From Prorocentrum cordatum (taxonomy: Eukaryota; Sar; Dinophyceae; Prorocentrales; Prorocentraceae), in NCBI GenBank assembly GCA_963575745.1, contig CAUYUJ010011292.1:176007-240006 (forward strand): 64,000 bases of DNA. The letters are read 5' to 3'. The notes under the pieces are model-generated. The model searched no databases. It was given only the letters and a program-made list of their open reading frames with translations, and was not told the DNA's origin. Every line of letters begins with the position of its first letter. The stretch's first letter is position 1. The position numbers and the translations under genes were made by a program. Positions 1 through 10,789 of this stretch are shown in pieces.

Positions 1-196
1 CCATTGATACAAGCAGGGGACCAGCATTTGCCAGCGCCACCTCCTGAAGTACGTAACGAACTCCCCCAGAACCCTGTATGGGACAGCTCTCCCTCGAGCT
101 GGGTTCATCAGGCAGGAGCGTGGCAACATGCCATCGGCTGAGACAGGTGATGCGCTCCGCGTTCGGGTGCAATCCTTGAAATGCTCGCCTCCACTC

Positions 197-326
197 AAAT
201 CGAAGACGCCTCTGGCGAGTCTTCGCCGCCCCTTGCCTGTCTGGAAACGCGGATGTGGCCAAACGTTGGGGCACAGTCTGGCGAAGCTCTTGGAACATGT
301 GCTCCCCCAGCCATTCTGCCCCCCCC
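197..326 (+). repeat. dispersed repeat, copy 1 of 2
   Basis: About 130 bases that recur at 4300-4426. Shared landmarks, in order, are TCGAA-ACGCCT, GCCGCCCCTTGC, a GGAAACGC block, ATGTGGCCAAACGTT and CCCCCAGCC. The copies differ at many positions, so this is an old family. No terminal inverted repeat is obvious. Confidence 0.6.
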
Positions 327-348
327 CCTCGGGGGAACACTGGAGGGA

Positions 349-355
349 CGGAGAG

Positions 356-390
<35 letters not shown>

Positions 391-449
391 TAGAGAGAGA
401 GAGAGATATAGAGAGAGGCAGAGAGAGAGAGAGAGGGGGAGACAGAGCC

Positions 450-480
<31 letters not shown>

Positions 481-491
481 ACGAGAGAAGA
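349..491. repeat. GA dinucleotide microsatellite
   Basis: Imperfect run of GA with scattered GATA interruptions. The open frames over it on both strands translate to Arg-Glu or Leu-Ser repeats and are not genes. Confidence 0.95.
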
Positions 492-499
492 GGATTTGA

Positions 500-1300
500 G
501 AACATAGACCTTTTGGGGGCATCTTGGGGGCCTCTTGGTGGCTGTCTGAAGAACGCCCCATAGCAACTCGATTGGTACCTTGGCAGCGGGCCTCCTGAAA
601 GGGAGGTGTCCTCTGGCCGGATCTCATACAAACGTGCAAGTGCGGCGTCACGTGCAATCTACTCCGCCAACATGTTGCCGGTCTCGAGGTCGAGGGACGC
701 GAAAGGCCAGGGCTAGGAGAAGAGGGATTCGCGATTGTGCGCGCCCGTGGATCATCGTCGGTCTGTGGTAGCCCGCTCTGGCCTGATCGCCAGCACACCA
801 TGAACATGTCCTACTCGGTATGGGGTTATTCCATTTTGTGTTCCCAGCGGCCACAGGCATGCAAACGCCAGTGATCACACTTGGTGATTTGATTTCGCCA
901 AGCGTGAGAGTGCTGCCCCTCAGTTTCTGAGTGCTGGATTCGTATGGGCTCCTACTTTGACATCTGTGTCTGGACCCGCCAGGAGTGCTAGCTAGCATCA
1001 ACGAGAAGCGTGACCCGTTGCGATGGAAATGTGCTCATTTGATGAGTTGCCGTTGGCTGTTGTGCTATATCGGCGCAGCCGCTGTAATATGATCGGGCTG
1101 AGGTTTGGCGGGGAAGTAGAGCCACCGTAGCCAAGCTGCAGCATCATTTTGCGATCACGTATTTCCAGCCGCAGCCTCTCCAGGATATGCCCAGGGCCAG
1201 GCAGTCTTCGCAAGCGCAGAGGCAATTCGCCATCCGCTCCTAGAGCACCATGAGGTGCTCCTGATCGGCGGAGCCGCGCGCCTGTTAGAAATCTCAGAAC
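500..1300. other. no gene or repeat seen
   Basis: Mixed-composition DNA with short frames on both strands. None shows a recognisable domain or a splice-bounded exon. Confidence 0.5.
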
Positions 1301-1308
1301 GCCACCCG

Positions 1309-1388
1309 TTCCTTTCCCCTCCCCCTCCTTTCCTCCCTTTCCCTGCCCCTCCTCCCCATCCTTCACCTTCCCATCCTTTCCCTCTGGG
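1309..1388 (+). repeat. polypyrimidine tract
   Basis: Almost pure C/T stretch. Similar tracts precede exon candidates elsewhere in this window (for example before 13176). No AG|G followed by coding-like sequence is seen after this one, so it stays a bare tract. Confidence 0.6.
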
Positions 1389-1878
1389 TCCTCTGTCAAA
1401 CGGAATGCAGATGGGTCCTGGCAGGGGCGATGATGCGTATGCAGTGTAGGCCAGTGCGATGCCCTGTCCGCCGCCAGGCCTGGGCCCACGCCGCCGCCGA
1501 GGCGGGGCACGGGAAGGGCGGGGGGCGGGCGCGACCCTGGCGGACGTGCTATGACCTACCTGGCCTTATACTCGCTTCTGCACTTTTCGGCGCTCTGCGG
1601 GCGCTATGGGAGGACAGCTCAGAGAGGAAACGCTTATACCGATGCCCTTCCATTGCTTTCGCCTCTTTGTGCCTCCTGGGGGCTCCTCGTCGCAACGGCT
1701 GCATCGGCCTCGGAGTGGAAGAGGAGGTGGAGGTGGAGGAGGAGGAGAAGGACGGAGAGGAGGAGTTGGAGGAACATAAGTGGAGGAGGAGTTGGGGGAA
1801 GAGAAGACCTGAGGAGTTGGAGGATGAGAAGAGGAGGAGGAGGAGGAGGAGGAGGAGAAGGAGGGGGCGGACGGGGGT

Positions 1879-2509
1879 GATTATGATGAGGATGATGATG
1901 ATGCTGATGGTGATGATGATGCTGATGATACTGATGCTGAAGATGATGATACTGCTGATGCTGATGTTGATGCTACTGATGATGATGCTGATGATGCTGA
2001 TGATGATGCTGCTGATGATGACGATGCTGATGCTAATGATGATGCTGATGATGGTGATGATGCCGATGTTGCTGTTAGTGTTGTTGTTGATGGTGATATT
2101 GTTGGCGATGCTGCTGATGATGATGTGATGATGCTGCTGATGATGATTATGATAATGATGCTGATGATGATTCTGATGATTATGATGATTCTGATTATGA
2201 TTGTTATGATGATGCTGACGATGATGATGAGGATGATGACTATGATGATGCTGATGATGATGCTGATGATGATGATAATGATGGTGCTGCTGCTGCTGAT
2301 GATGATGAGGAGGAGGAGGAGGAAGTTGTTGTTGATGATGATGATGATGATGCTGATGATGAGGATCATGATGGTGATAATGACGATGATGATGATGATG
2401 ATGATGCTGATGATGATGATGATGATGATGATGAGGATGAGGATGAGGATGAGGATGAGGATGAGGATGATGATGATGATGGTGATGATGATGATGATGA
2501 TGATGATGC

Positions 2510-2570
<61 letters not shown>

Positions 2571-2571
2571 A

Positions 2572-2654
<83 letters not shown>

Positions 2655-2667
2655 TGATGATGATGAT

Positions 2668-2710
<43 letters not shown>
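1879..2710 (+). repeat. long imperfect GAT array
   Basis: About 830 bases of GAT on the plus strand. The 5' half is richly interrupted by GCT, ACT and AAT. The 3' half becomes nearly perfect, with a GATGAG sub-block near 2431-2467. The gradient from degenerate to pure suggests recent growth at the 3' end. It passes straight into a GAG array. Confidence 0.95.
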
Positions 2711-2712
<2 letters not shown>

Positions 2713-2822
2713 GGAGGATGAGGAGGAGGAGGAGGAGGAGGAGGAGGAGGAGGAGGAGGAGGAGGAGAAAGGAGGAGGAGGAGGAGGAGGAGGAGAAGGA
2801 GGAGGAGGAGGAGGAGTAAGGA
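2709..2822 (+). repeat. GAG array joined to the GAT array
   Basis: GAG trinucleotides follow the GAT array with no spacer. The same GAT-to-GAG order is seen at 15402-15432 and 41000-41058. Confidence 0.95.
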
Positions 2823-2967
2823 GGGAGGGAGGAGGCAGGAGGGAGACGGGCCCTCCGGCGAGAGTCTCGAAACCTGCACAGCGAGCGCACCGACGGAGTG
2901 GCATTGCCCCGGCCCCGCATCTCGGAGGGCCGGTGCTTCTTGACTTGTGGCATTTGCTAGGATTTTC

Positions 2968-3180
2968 GTGTGCAGCATCGGCCTTCGCCCATCATGATCG
3001 GGGTTGCGGATCTCGGGCGGGGCCAGGACGAGGGCAAATCTGTTCCAGAGCGTTCCGAACGCTCTGGGAGCATTCTGGAATGCTCCGTGAAGGCTGCGGC
3101 GCCTGGGACATCCTCCAGAGCCGCCGGATCTCGGAGACATCCTCCAGAGCCGCTGGTGCAGCATCGGCCTTCGCCCCTCT
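2968..3180 (+). repeat. short duplicated segments and an 11-bp-arm hairpin
   Basis: The phrase GCAGCATCGGCCTTCGCCC occurs at about 2974 and 3158. ACATCCTCCAGAGCCGC occurs twice between. A near-perfect hairpin (CCAGAGCGTT, CCG, AACGCTCTGG) sits at about 3048-3071. No protein frame is supported. Confidence 0.6.
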
Positions 3181-3358
3181 CGATCTGGGCTGCGGGTCTG
3201 CTCCGCGACCTCTTGTCGCTCGGCTCGCGGCGCGAACGGCACGCGCGCGAGCCAGCACCATGCTGATGCTGCGGGGGGGGGACCACATCGGAGGGTCCGC
3301 CCGCTCTCGCAGGGAAGGTGCGCGTCCATGCCCGGCGCTCCAGAAGCGGCCTCCCCTT

Positions 3359-3529
3359 GGGCGTTGCGTAATGGGGGGGTCATAAATGGGGGGGTGGCGA
3401 GGGTGGTCCGAAAAGGTACCCAAATGGTACCTAAACGAGCCCCTTGAGGCTCTGGAGGGGCCCGAAAGGGGCACGAAAGGGGACCGTTTCTGACCCCCCC
3501 ATTTGTGACCCCCCCATTAAGCCACGCCC
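3359..3529. mobile_element. MITE-like element with ~37-bp terminal inverted repeats
   Basis: The left end reads GGGCGTTGCGTAATGGGGGG and runs on to about 3395. The right end (about 3492-3529) is its reverse complement with four or so mismatches. Each arm holds two copies of an AATGGGGGGGT-like block. The 171-bp element has no coding capacity, and a KpnI-type palindrome pair (GGTACC) lies in the middle. No target duplication can be read. The inverted repeat is seen directly; calling it a MITE is inference. Confidence 0.7.
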
Positions 3530-3730
3530 AATCCCCCCCCCGGCGTGTCTCGCCCTCGGCAGCAGCTTTCAGAGTGCCAGCGGAGGGCGGCGGGAGTCAA
3601 ACGGCGGTTTGCTCCGCCGGCGGAAGGCTGGCGGGAGGCGGCGCAGGTCCAGCGGGGAGGCGTCCGCTGGCGAGGGCCGGCGAGAGGCGGCGGACGTAGA
3701 AGTGGTGGTCCCCAAATGTGGTGGTGAGAA

Positions 3731-3818
3731 CACCCTCCTCCTCCTCCCTCCTCCCTCCTCCTCCTCCTCCTCCTCCTCCTCCTCCTCCTCCTCCTCCTCC
3801 TTCCCTCCTCCTCCTCCG
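3731..3818 (+). repeat. TCC microsatellite
   Basis: CTC/TCC repeats with a few interruptions, flanked by GC-rich sequence without a recognisable gene. Confidence 0.95.
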
Positions 3819-4299
3819 AGTTTTGGGCGATTTGGGCAATGGTTTTCGAGCGCTGGCTGGCCCAGGAAACGCAAAACCTCGCGGCGACCGCGTGTCCCCA
3901 AACCCGGTGGTGACCCAGAGTTATTTTTTTGGGGAATCGGGGTCACCACCGGGTGTCTCACCACCTGGTTTGGAGACCATAGAAGTGAGAGGGGCAGCTC
4001 GTTCTGGTGGAGAAGAGGCGTACGGCACGCGCCGCGCTGGCGCGGCGCCAACCCCGTCGCGGGCATTCATGGTCGAATGCCGCCAGTGGCCCATAACTGG
4101 CCGACATCGAACGTTCTGCGCACTTGGAAAGCCGCGACCGTTCGAGGTTGAACTATCCACGCAGTGTCGGGAATCGACGCGCAAGTCGTCACGACATGAA
4201 GCTGCCGTGTCCAGGTCCATGGGGTCGACGTCAGCCAGCCAGATTATCGATACACCTGGGAATGGAAGCTACGTGTTCGATACATTGGGCCCTGGCGTA
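3819..4299. other. no gene seen
   Basis: GC-rich unique-looking DNA. Several overlapping frames of 60-236 codons exist but none resembles a known family, and they interrupt one another. Confidence 0.4.
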
Positions 4300-4426
4300 T
4301 CGAAACGCCTACGGCGAATCACCGCCGCCCCTTGCTTTTCAGGAAACGCCTATGTGGCCAAACGTTTGGACAACATCTGGCCACGTTGTTGGACCATGCG
4401 TTCCCCCAGCCGTTGTGGAAGCCCTT
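4300..4426 (+). repeat. dispersed repeat, copy 2 of 2
   Basis: Second copy of the family described at 197-326, with the same order of landmarks ending in CCCCCAGCCGTTG. Confidence 0.6.
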
Positions 4427-4474
4427 AGCACGCCATGCACCCCTGTGGCAAGACCACAGGGGCGGCGGAGCGGA

Positions 4475-4682
4475 TGACGGACAGCGCGCGTAGCGTTGCG
4501 ACCCGTTAGTCGGGAGAAAGCAACAAGGGGGGATTTTTTTGGGGTATGCAGGAGTAGCCTCAGATGACAGAAAGCGCGCGTAGCGTCGCGATCCGTTAGC
4601 CGGGAGAAATAACAGGGGGGTGTGGGGGGTATGACGGAAAGCGCGCGTAGCGTGCGATCCGTTAGTCGGGAGGAATGAAAGG
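4475..4682 (+). repeat. three-copy tandem repeat
   Basis: Three units start GATGACGG, GATGACAG and ATGACGG at about 4475, 4562 and 4630. Each continues AAGCGCGCGTAGCG, then GATCCGTTAGTCGGGAG. The spacing shrinks from ~87 to ~68 bases because the G-rich spacer varies. Confidence 0.85.
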
Positions 4683-4784
4683 AGGGCAAGTTCGAGGGGG
4701 GTGGCATCCCGTGCCCCAAGGGTCTAATGCTCTTTTCCTTGTTCACGGAGCCTTTAACATGGAACGGCGGGTGTTTGAGCGGGC

Positions 4785-4882
4785 TCGGGCACCCGTTAAC
4801 AGGAAAATTGCACGGAATTCTCTGTTAACGGATGCCTGAGCGGGGTCAGGGCCTCGTTAACGTGGAATTCCGTGTAAATTGT
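4785..4882. repeat. GTTAAC/GGAATTC repeat, copy 1
   Basis: It contains CCCGTTAACAGG, GGAATTCTCTGTTAACGG, CTGAGCGGGGTCAGG and GGAATTCCGTGT. The GTTAACAG and CTGTTAAC blocks form a short inverted pair. The same set of blocks recurs at 5826-5912. Confidence 0.65.
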
Positions 4883-5254
4883 TGACGCTTCGCGACTCCC
4901 CACCAGTGCAGTCGCAGAGACTGGCTCGCTGCCTCCCTGGTCCCTCCCTGGTATGCAGTCCGCGCCATTTTGGCCGCGCCCCAACCTCGGTTGGCCAATT
5001 TGCGCCCTGCCCTGGTCCAGCCCCCGGCAGCCGCAGCTTGCACCCCCACCCGCCGGCCCTGCCCGCCGTGGTGATGCCTGCGGCCCCGCCGCTTTAGGTA
5101 ATTCGTCTTTGCGCGGCCCGCTCTGACTCGACTCGCCGTTTGCGCCTTCGCTTGCGGCTGCCGGCTAAAAAGAACCCCACCAGCCCATCCAGAAACGATG
5201 CCCAGAGGAATTGCCTCGATGAGGCAACTGGGCAGCACACAGAGGAAGCCATGA

Positions 5255-5585
5255 TGAGACATCTTGGGATATCTTGAGCCATCTTGGAGGTCATTTTGGG
5301 CTCTCCAAGGCGCTCCTGAATCAGTGCCCCCCCCCAAGAGGCCAACATGTGGCTAAAACCTTCGTAGAATCAATGATTTGTCATTCTCGCCGAGGCCTCT
5401 TGGAGCATCTTGGGTGCCTGTGGGGGGTCTCTTGGGGCCTCTTGGGGGTCTCTTGGGGGCCTCCTGGGGGCCTGTTGGGGGCCTCTTGGGGTGGGGGCCT
5501 CTTGGGGCCATCTTGGGGCCATCTTGGGGCCATCTTGGGACCTCTTGGGGCCTCCTGGGCGCTTTTGGGGGCCATCTTGGAGGAG
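5255..5585 (+). repeat. CATCTTGGGGCC minisatellite
   Basis: Units of about 10-12 bases built on CTTGGGGGCC or CATCTTGG. Frames over it give Leu-Gly-Ala-Ser-Trp repeats and are shadows. The unit is the reverse complement of the 5985-8350 array, so the two arrays face each other. Confidence 0.9.
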
Positions 5586-5825
5586 ATCGATCACAGGAGG
5601 TGGGGTTACGGATTACATTCGCCCCCCCAGGAGGCCAACATGGGGCCCAAACCGTAGCAAAATCAAGGATTTTGGCTTCCTCGCCGAGGCAGTTTTGGAC
5701 GCCCTGACACCTCGCGAACCCCCCTGTCCAGGTCGGTGGGGAGGGGGTAGGGGGAGGGGTACGCCCCTTCCCGAACGAAGGGGAAGGAGGGGTGGAAGAG
5801 GAAACTCTCTAAACCACCGACGCCC
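5586..5825. other. no gene seen
   Basis: Continues with a few CTTGG units, then G-rich unique sequence. No supported feature. Confidence 0.4.
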
Positions 5826-5912
5826 AGAGGGCTGGTGGGATTCGCTGTTAACGGGTACCTGAGCGGGGTCAGGTGCCTGTTAGCATGGAATTCTCTGTTA
5901 ACGGGTGCGTAA
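5826..5912. repeat. GTTAAC/GGAATTC repeat, copy 2
   Basis: Second copy of 4785-4882. CTGTTAACGGGTACCTGAGC and GGAATTCTCTGTTAACGGG are shared. A short GCGTAAG tandem follows to about 5950. Confidence 0.65.
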
Positions 5913-5984
5913 GTTCCGCGTAAGCTCCGCGTAAGTTTTGCGTAAGCGCGGAAGCTCCTCGCCAGCTTAAGGTACCAGACGGCG

Positions 5985-8350
5985 TAAGAGAGGCCCAGAC
6001 GGGCCCGAGGACGGCCCAAGAGCGATCCAAGATAGCCCAAGATGGCCTCAGTACAGCCCAAGAGGCCTCCAAGACACCCCAAGCGGCCCCCGAGAGGACC
6101 CCCCAAAGTGCTTGACGACGCAAAAACCATTGTTGTCTTTAGGTTTGTGAAGGTTTTCCAGCTTCTCGTTGTTTGGGCAAGGACGGCTCGATACAGCTCG
6201 AGGGCCCCTCGAGTTTTTGCCATGACGGCCCGAGAGGCTCCCAAGAGGGCCTGCGGACGGCCCGAAAGGGCCCCAAGACGGCCTAAGAACGCCACAAGAT
6301 GGCCCAAGGAGGGCCTGGGAGAGGCCCACGATGCTCCCAAGAGACAGTATGTCGTCGTCATCATCATGAACAGTAGTATCATAATCTTCATTCGTGTTTT
6401 ATCGCGCTCTAGTGCCTTCCCAAGATGTCAACATGCACTAGTTTCTCTGAAGAGGCCTCCTGCGGCTTCTAGATAGCCCTAGAGGGCGCCCAACATGCCA
6501 CCAAGATGCCCCGAGAGCCTCCAGACGGGGAGACAAAAAAGAACGGGCAAGCCAGCGACATCTCGCGCTCTGAAAGTAAATGCGCTTTCCGTCCCCGTGC
6601 CAAGCAGGTAGGCAACCGGCCGGTCAGATCTAATGACCCTAATTCCGGCCATTTTCGGTCCAAGACGGCCCGAGTCAGCCCCAAGAGCGCGAAGAGGCCC
6701 CCAAGACGGCCCAAGACAGCCCCATGAGCGCCCAAGATGTTTCAAGACGGCGTCGGAGAGGTCCAAGGGGGCCCGAAGACGGCCCAAGAGCGCGCAACGA
6801 GGGCCCAGTATGGCTTCCAGACGGCCCAAGGGGCCCCCAAGACGGCCCGAGAGGCTTCAAAAGGGGACTCCCCAGAGGCAAAAAATGTCCCATTCCCTTC
6901 GGAAAACGTGCGTGTTTAGCATACTCAAGACGGCCGAAGTGGGCGTCAAGACGGCCCAAAAGAGCCCCAAGACGGCCCGAGAGATGCCCAGTATGGTCCC
7001 AAAAGGTTCCCGAGAGAGCCCCAAGAGGGCCACAGGAGGTCCTCCAGAAGGCCCCAAGACGGCCCAAGCCCGCCAAGACGGCCCAACAGGGTCCCAGGAC
7101 GGCCCGAAAGGGCCCCAAGCCGGTCCAAAGGCTGGGACATGCAATATTTGTGTGGATTTTCGCGAGGTTGGTTGCTAGATTTTCGTTATGTCGTGCCGAA
7201 GCCTTAACACCAACAGGGCTCCAAGAGACACTAAGCCAACTACCTCGCGCTCTCACAAAATAGATGCGCAGGTAACGGAAAGAGCGAGGTACTAGTGATG
7301 ACGTTCTAGTGTGGGGCGAAGCCCTAAAGTGAGGGGTCCAGGAGAGGGGCGAGGAGCGGGAACCCCGGATGTAATGGCCGCCCGGAGGCCGTTTCCTTCG
7401 TATATTTTCGAGTGAAGCGGCTCGCGGGCGCCTTCCATGACCCGTTTTCAAATATTTTTCGAGAGAAGCGGCTCGAGGGCCCCAAGACGGCCCAAGAGGG
7501 AACCAAAACGACCCAAAGACGGCCACAAGAGAGCTTCGAATGGCCTCCAGACGGTCAAAGAGAGCCTCGAGACGGCTCCAGAGCCCCTCCAGAGGGCCCT
7601 CAAGAGGGCCTCAGGAGCTCAAAAACATTGATTCCCCTTTAGGGTTTTTGGAAGTTTTTCGGGTTCTCGCCTTTTCGGGCACAGACGGGCCCAACACGGC
7701 CTACGAGGCCCCAACGCTCGTCCCAAGACGGCCCCAGAGGCTCCCCAAAGGGGCCGAAATCGGTCCAAGAGGGCCCCCAGACGGCCCCAGAGGGCCTCCA
7801 ATGCAGCTCCAGATGGCCCCAAGACGGTTCCTAAGAGAGCCCCAGGAGGGCACCAAGAGGCTCCCAAGAGACTTCCAAGGGGGCCCGAAGACACGGTGTG
7901 GGGACTGGGTTGCTTGGGTGTGGTGATTGGGCTGGCCCCAAGGCGGCCCAGGAGTACAACTACTGCCCTCAAGAGGGCCCCCGACAGGGCTTCAGGAGGC
8001 GAAACACTTTGTTTTTTACTCGCAAGGTTTTTCAATGTTTTTAGGGTTCTCGCCTTTTCGGGCCCAGACGGGCCTCAGACGGCCCAAGAGGTCCCAAAGA
8101 TCGTCCCCAGACGGCCCCAGAGGCCGCCAAAAGGCCCCAAACAGTCCAAGAGTGCCCCCTAGACGGCCTCAGAGGGCCCCCAAACAGCCCAAGATGGCCC
8201 CAAGACGCCTCCAAGAGAGTCCCAAGGTGGCCCCAAGAGGCTCCCAAGAGGGCCCGAATAGGCGGTGCAGGGACTGGGCTGCTTCGGTGTGGGGTCTGGG
8301 CTGGCCCCAAGCTGGTCCAAGAGTCCCAAAACGGTCCAAAAGGGCTTCTA
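5985..8350 (-). repeat. 2.4-kb CAAGACGGCCC minisatellite field with higher-order units
   Basis: Units of ~10-11 bases (CCCAAGACGGCC and variants) fill most of the block. Higher-order structure is visible. A segment with CTCGCCTTTTCGGGC recurs at ~7664 and ~8050. A segment around GGGACTGGG-TGCTT-GGTGTGG recurs at ~7898 and ~8270. Together these point to a ~370-bp superunit at 7600-8350. GGAAAGAGCGAGG recurs at ~7278 and ~8447. All long frames here are repeat shadows. Confidence 0.9.
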
Positions 8351-8494
8351 ACAAGCTCTTCACACCACGGCTCCCAAGGGCGAAGGGTGCGATGGGCCCT
8401 CTCGGGCCAGTTCCTGAGGCGCTCTTTCCGTGCCGGCCCAGGTGACGGAAAGAGCGAGGCACGAACGAGAGACGTTGCGGTTGGGCGCTTGCGC

Positions 8495-9445
8495 CTCCCT
8501 GGACCTCGCCGCCCCCTGGGTGGCTGCGATCTGCGAAATTGTCGCCACTTGCATGCTGGGGGGGCCAGCGGAGTGACGTCTTGCGCGGGTCACCGCGAGA
8601 CCTCGCCGCCCCCTGGGTGGCTGCAATCTGCGAAACTGTCGCCGCTGTCATGGGCTTCTGGAAGGGCCGACGGAGTGACGTCTTACGCGGATCCCCGCGA
8701 GACCCCGCCGCCCCCCGGGTGGCTGCGATCTGCGAAGCTGTCGCCACTTTCGTGAGCTTCTGGGAGGGCCAGCGGAGTGGCGCCTTACGCGCGAGACCTC
8801 GCCGCCCCCTGGGGGGCTGCGATATGCGAAGCTGTCGCCGCCGTCGCGAGTTCTGGGAGGGCCACCGGAGTGGCGCCTGATGCGGATCACCGCGAGACCT
8901 CGTCGTCCCCCGGGGGGCTGCGATCCAGGAGCTGCCGCCAGATTCGTGGGCTTCTGGGAGGAGGGCCAGCGGAGTGACGTCTCGCGCGGAGCACCGCGAG
9001 ACCTCGTCGCCTCCTGGGTGGCTGCGATTTGCGAAACCGTCGCCACTTTCGTGGGCTTCTGGGCGGGCAGGCGGAGTGACGTCTTACGCGGATCACCGCG
9101 AGACCTCGCCGCCCCTTGGGGAGCGGCTGCAATATGCGAAACTGTCGCCACTTTCGTGGGCTTCTGGGAGGGCCAGCGGAGTGACGTCTTACGCGGATCA
9201 CCGCGAGACCTCGCCGCCCCCCGGGTGGTTGCGGTGGGCTTCTGGGTGGGCCAGCGGAGTGACGTCTTGCGCGCGTCACATCTATAGCTCGCCGTCCTTT
9301 GGGGGGCAGCGACCTGCGAAGCCGTCGCCACTTTCGCGGGCTCCTCGGAGGGCCAGCGGAGTGACGTTTTACGCGCATCACAACTGTAGCTCGCCGTTCC
9401 CTGGGGGCCTACGATATGTGAAACTGTCGCCACAAGTCCCATGAG
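8495..9445 (+). repeat. ~100-bp tandem array, about nine units
   Basis: Units begin near GCGGAGTGACGTCTTACGCG at about 8571, 8670, 8772, 8866, 8970, 9072, 9177, 9258 and 9357. Each contains CACCGCGAGACCTCGCCGCC, a GGCTGCGAT block and GAAACTGTCGCCAC. Spacing is 81-105 bases. The ~290-codon minus-strand frame across it is periodic and is not a gene. Confidence 0.92.
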
Positions 9446-9553
9446 GCATTCGCGGCCGGGTCTATAAACTCGGCGGCAGTCAGGCACAGGGCTTAACGCA
9501 TGAGGCACAGGCAGGTGTGATTCCAACCATGCTCATAGTCGCGCCGTGGACGG

Positions 9554-10075
9554 ATGAGGACGGATAACCTTCCCAAGGGCACCCTCGCGTCCTTACACTG
9601 TTCGGCAGCGCGCCGCCAGAAAGCTTCCGACCTGGGCGTCCAAGGACCGTCCAAGGGTGTGACGCCCTTGCCGCGCGAACGCCTCGCAGAGCACGGGGAG
9701 GGGGCGGCCGTCTCGGGCGGGGCGCAGCTGGTCTTCGTCGAGCCGCGCACGTCGTGCCCTTCTGACTTCCGCAGAGCACTGGCGCGCGCGGGCCCGCGGA
9801 TCTCCCGCGCCAAAGTCCTCGCGTCGACGGCCTGCCGGGGGCGGGCCGTGGACGTGGGCGTCGTCGTCGGCGCCGGGTATAGGGATGCTGACTGTATGGG
9901 CGGGTGCTGTCTCCATTTGCGCGTCGTGCTCTCCAGGGCAACGGCGTCGGACAACCTGCCCACGATCCGAGATCCAGGCCTGGACTTTTCGCCCAGGGGG
10001 CCACCGGCGGACCTCGCCGCGCGCCTCCGCGCGTTCAGTGTGCCCGCGCGGGGCGCTGCAGGAAAGAGACCGTGA
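9554..10075 (+). CDS. hypothetical open frame, possible exon
   Basis: A 173-codon plus-strand frame between the ~100-bp array and the RCC1-like region. The middle part (about residues 50-105) has mixed composition and looks coding. It contains a segment reading Gly-Ala-Gln-Leu-Val-Phe-Val-Glu-Pro. I recognise no family. A minus-strand frame overlaps in another phase, so strand is uncertain. It could be an upstream part of the RCC1-like gene or chance. Confidence 0.2.
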   Translation: MRTDNLPKGTLASLHCSAARRQKASDLGVQGPSKGVTPLPRERLAEHGEGAAVSGGAQLVFVEPRTSCPSDFRRALARAGPRISRAKVLASTACRGRAVDVGVVVGAGYRDADCMGGCCLHLRVVLSRATASDNLPTIRDPGLDFSPRGPPADLAARLRAFSVPARGAAGKRP

Positions 10076-10289
10076 AGTTTGCGCGCGAGCTCGGCCTGGC
10101 CGAATACCTGCGCGAGTGAAGGCGACGCCTGCTGGCGGCCGCGGGCGCGTGTCCAATCTGCGCGGCGCGTCGGTGGAGAAGCTGTGCGCTCGCGGCCGCG
10201 GCGCGGCGCCGCTGCGATCTATGGACCCATCGTGCTTCCGCGTGCGTTTTGCCCTGGGGTTCGCAGCGGGCGGCGACCGGCCGCCGATC

Positions 10290-10640
10290 GAGTGGCCAGT
10301 GCCCGCGCCGCGCGCGGCGCTGTCCCGCCAGGTGGGGCGGCGTCGCCGAGTCGCGGAGCGCAGGGCGCAGCGGCGTCGCGTCGCGCGCGGCGCTGTCGCG
10401 CCTCCGTGTCTCATCCTCTTCATCGGGTGCCTCGCAGCGCGCGGAGTCGTCTGCCCCAGTTCTGCAGCGGCTCTCGCTGCCTCTGCCGCGGACGGCGCCG
10501 TCTGCCCCCCCCCCTCCCCTGCCTCTTGCAGCGCCCAGCGCGTCGCGCGGTTCCGCGACGTGACGCCTGGCGCTGTCCTGCATAGCGGGCGCAGCGCGCG
10601 GCGCTGTTCCTCGCGCTACGCATTCCTGCCATTTCCTGCC
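10290..10640 (+). repeat. scattered GCGCGGCGCTGT motif, upstream block
   Basis: GCGCGCGGCGCTGT-like blocks recur at about 10311, 10387, 10590 and nearby. The same motif returns at 12505-12715, on the other side of the RCC1-like region. The pair may be remnants of one repeat family bracketing the gene. Confidence 0.45.
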
Positions 10641-10789
10641 ATCTTACCCTTGCCTCCTCATCGCGTCGTCGGCCTGGAGAGACCCAGGGGGGGACAGTTG
10701 CTAGGGGTGCCCCGTACATATCTCCGCGCGCTGCATCTTTGGTTCGAGCAAAGGGTGGCCCATCGGACCCTGGCCCCGTGTTTGCCGAC

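Noticed and set aside
1549-2904. 451-codon minus-strand frame rich in His, Ser, Ile and Asn
   Set aside because: It is the translation of the GAT/GAG array and has no content outside the repeat.
5378-5707. Leu-Gly-Ala-Ser-Trp repeat protein
   Set aside because: Direct translation of the CTTGGGGCC minisatellite.
6640-6665. Second spliced-leader relic (CCGGCCATTTTCGGTCCAAG)
   Set aside because: Only partial similarity, and it is explained by the surrounding CCAAGACGG minisatellite.
8648-9526. 292-codon minus-strand frame
   Set aside because: Period matches the ~100-bp tandem unit; the protein is a tandem artefact.
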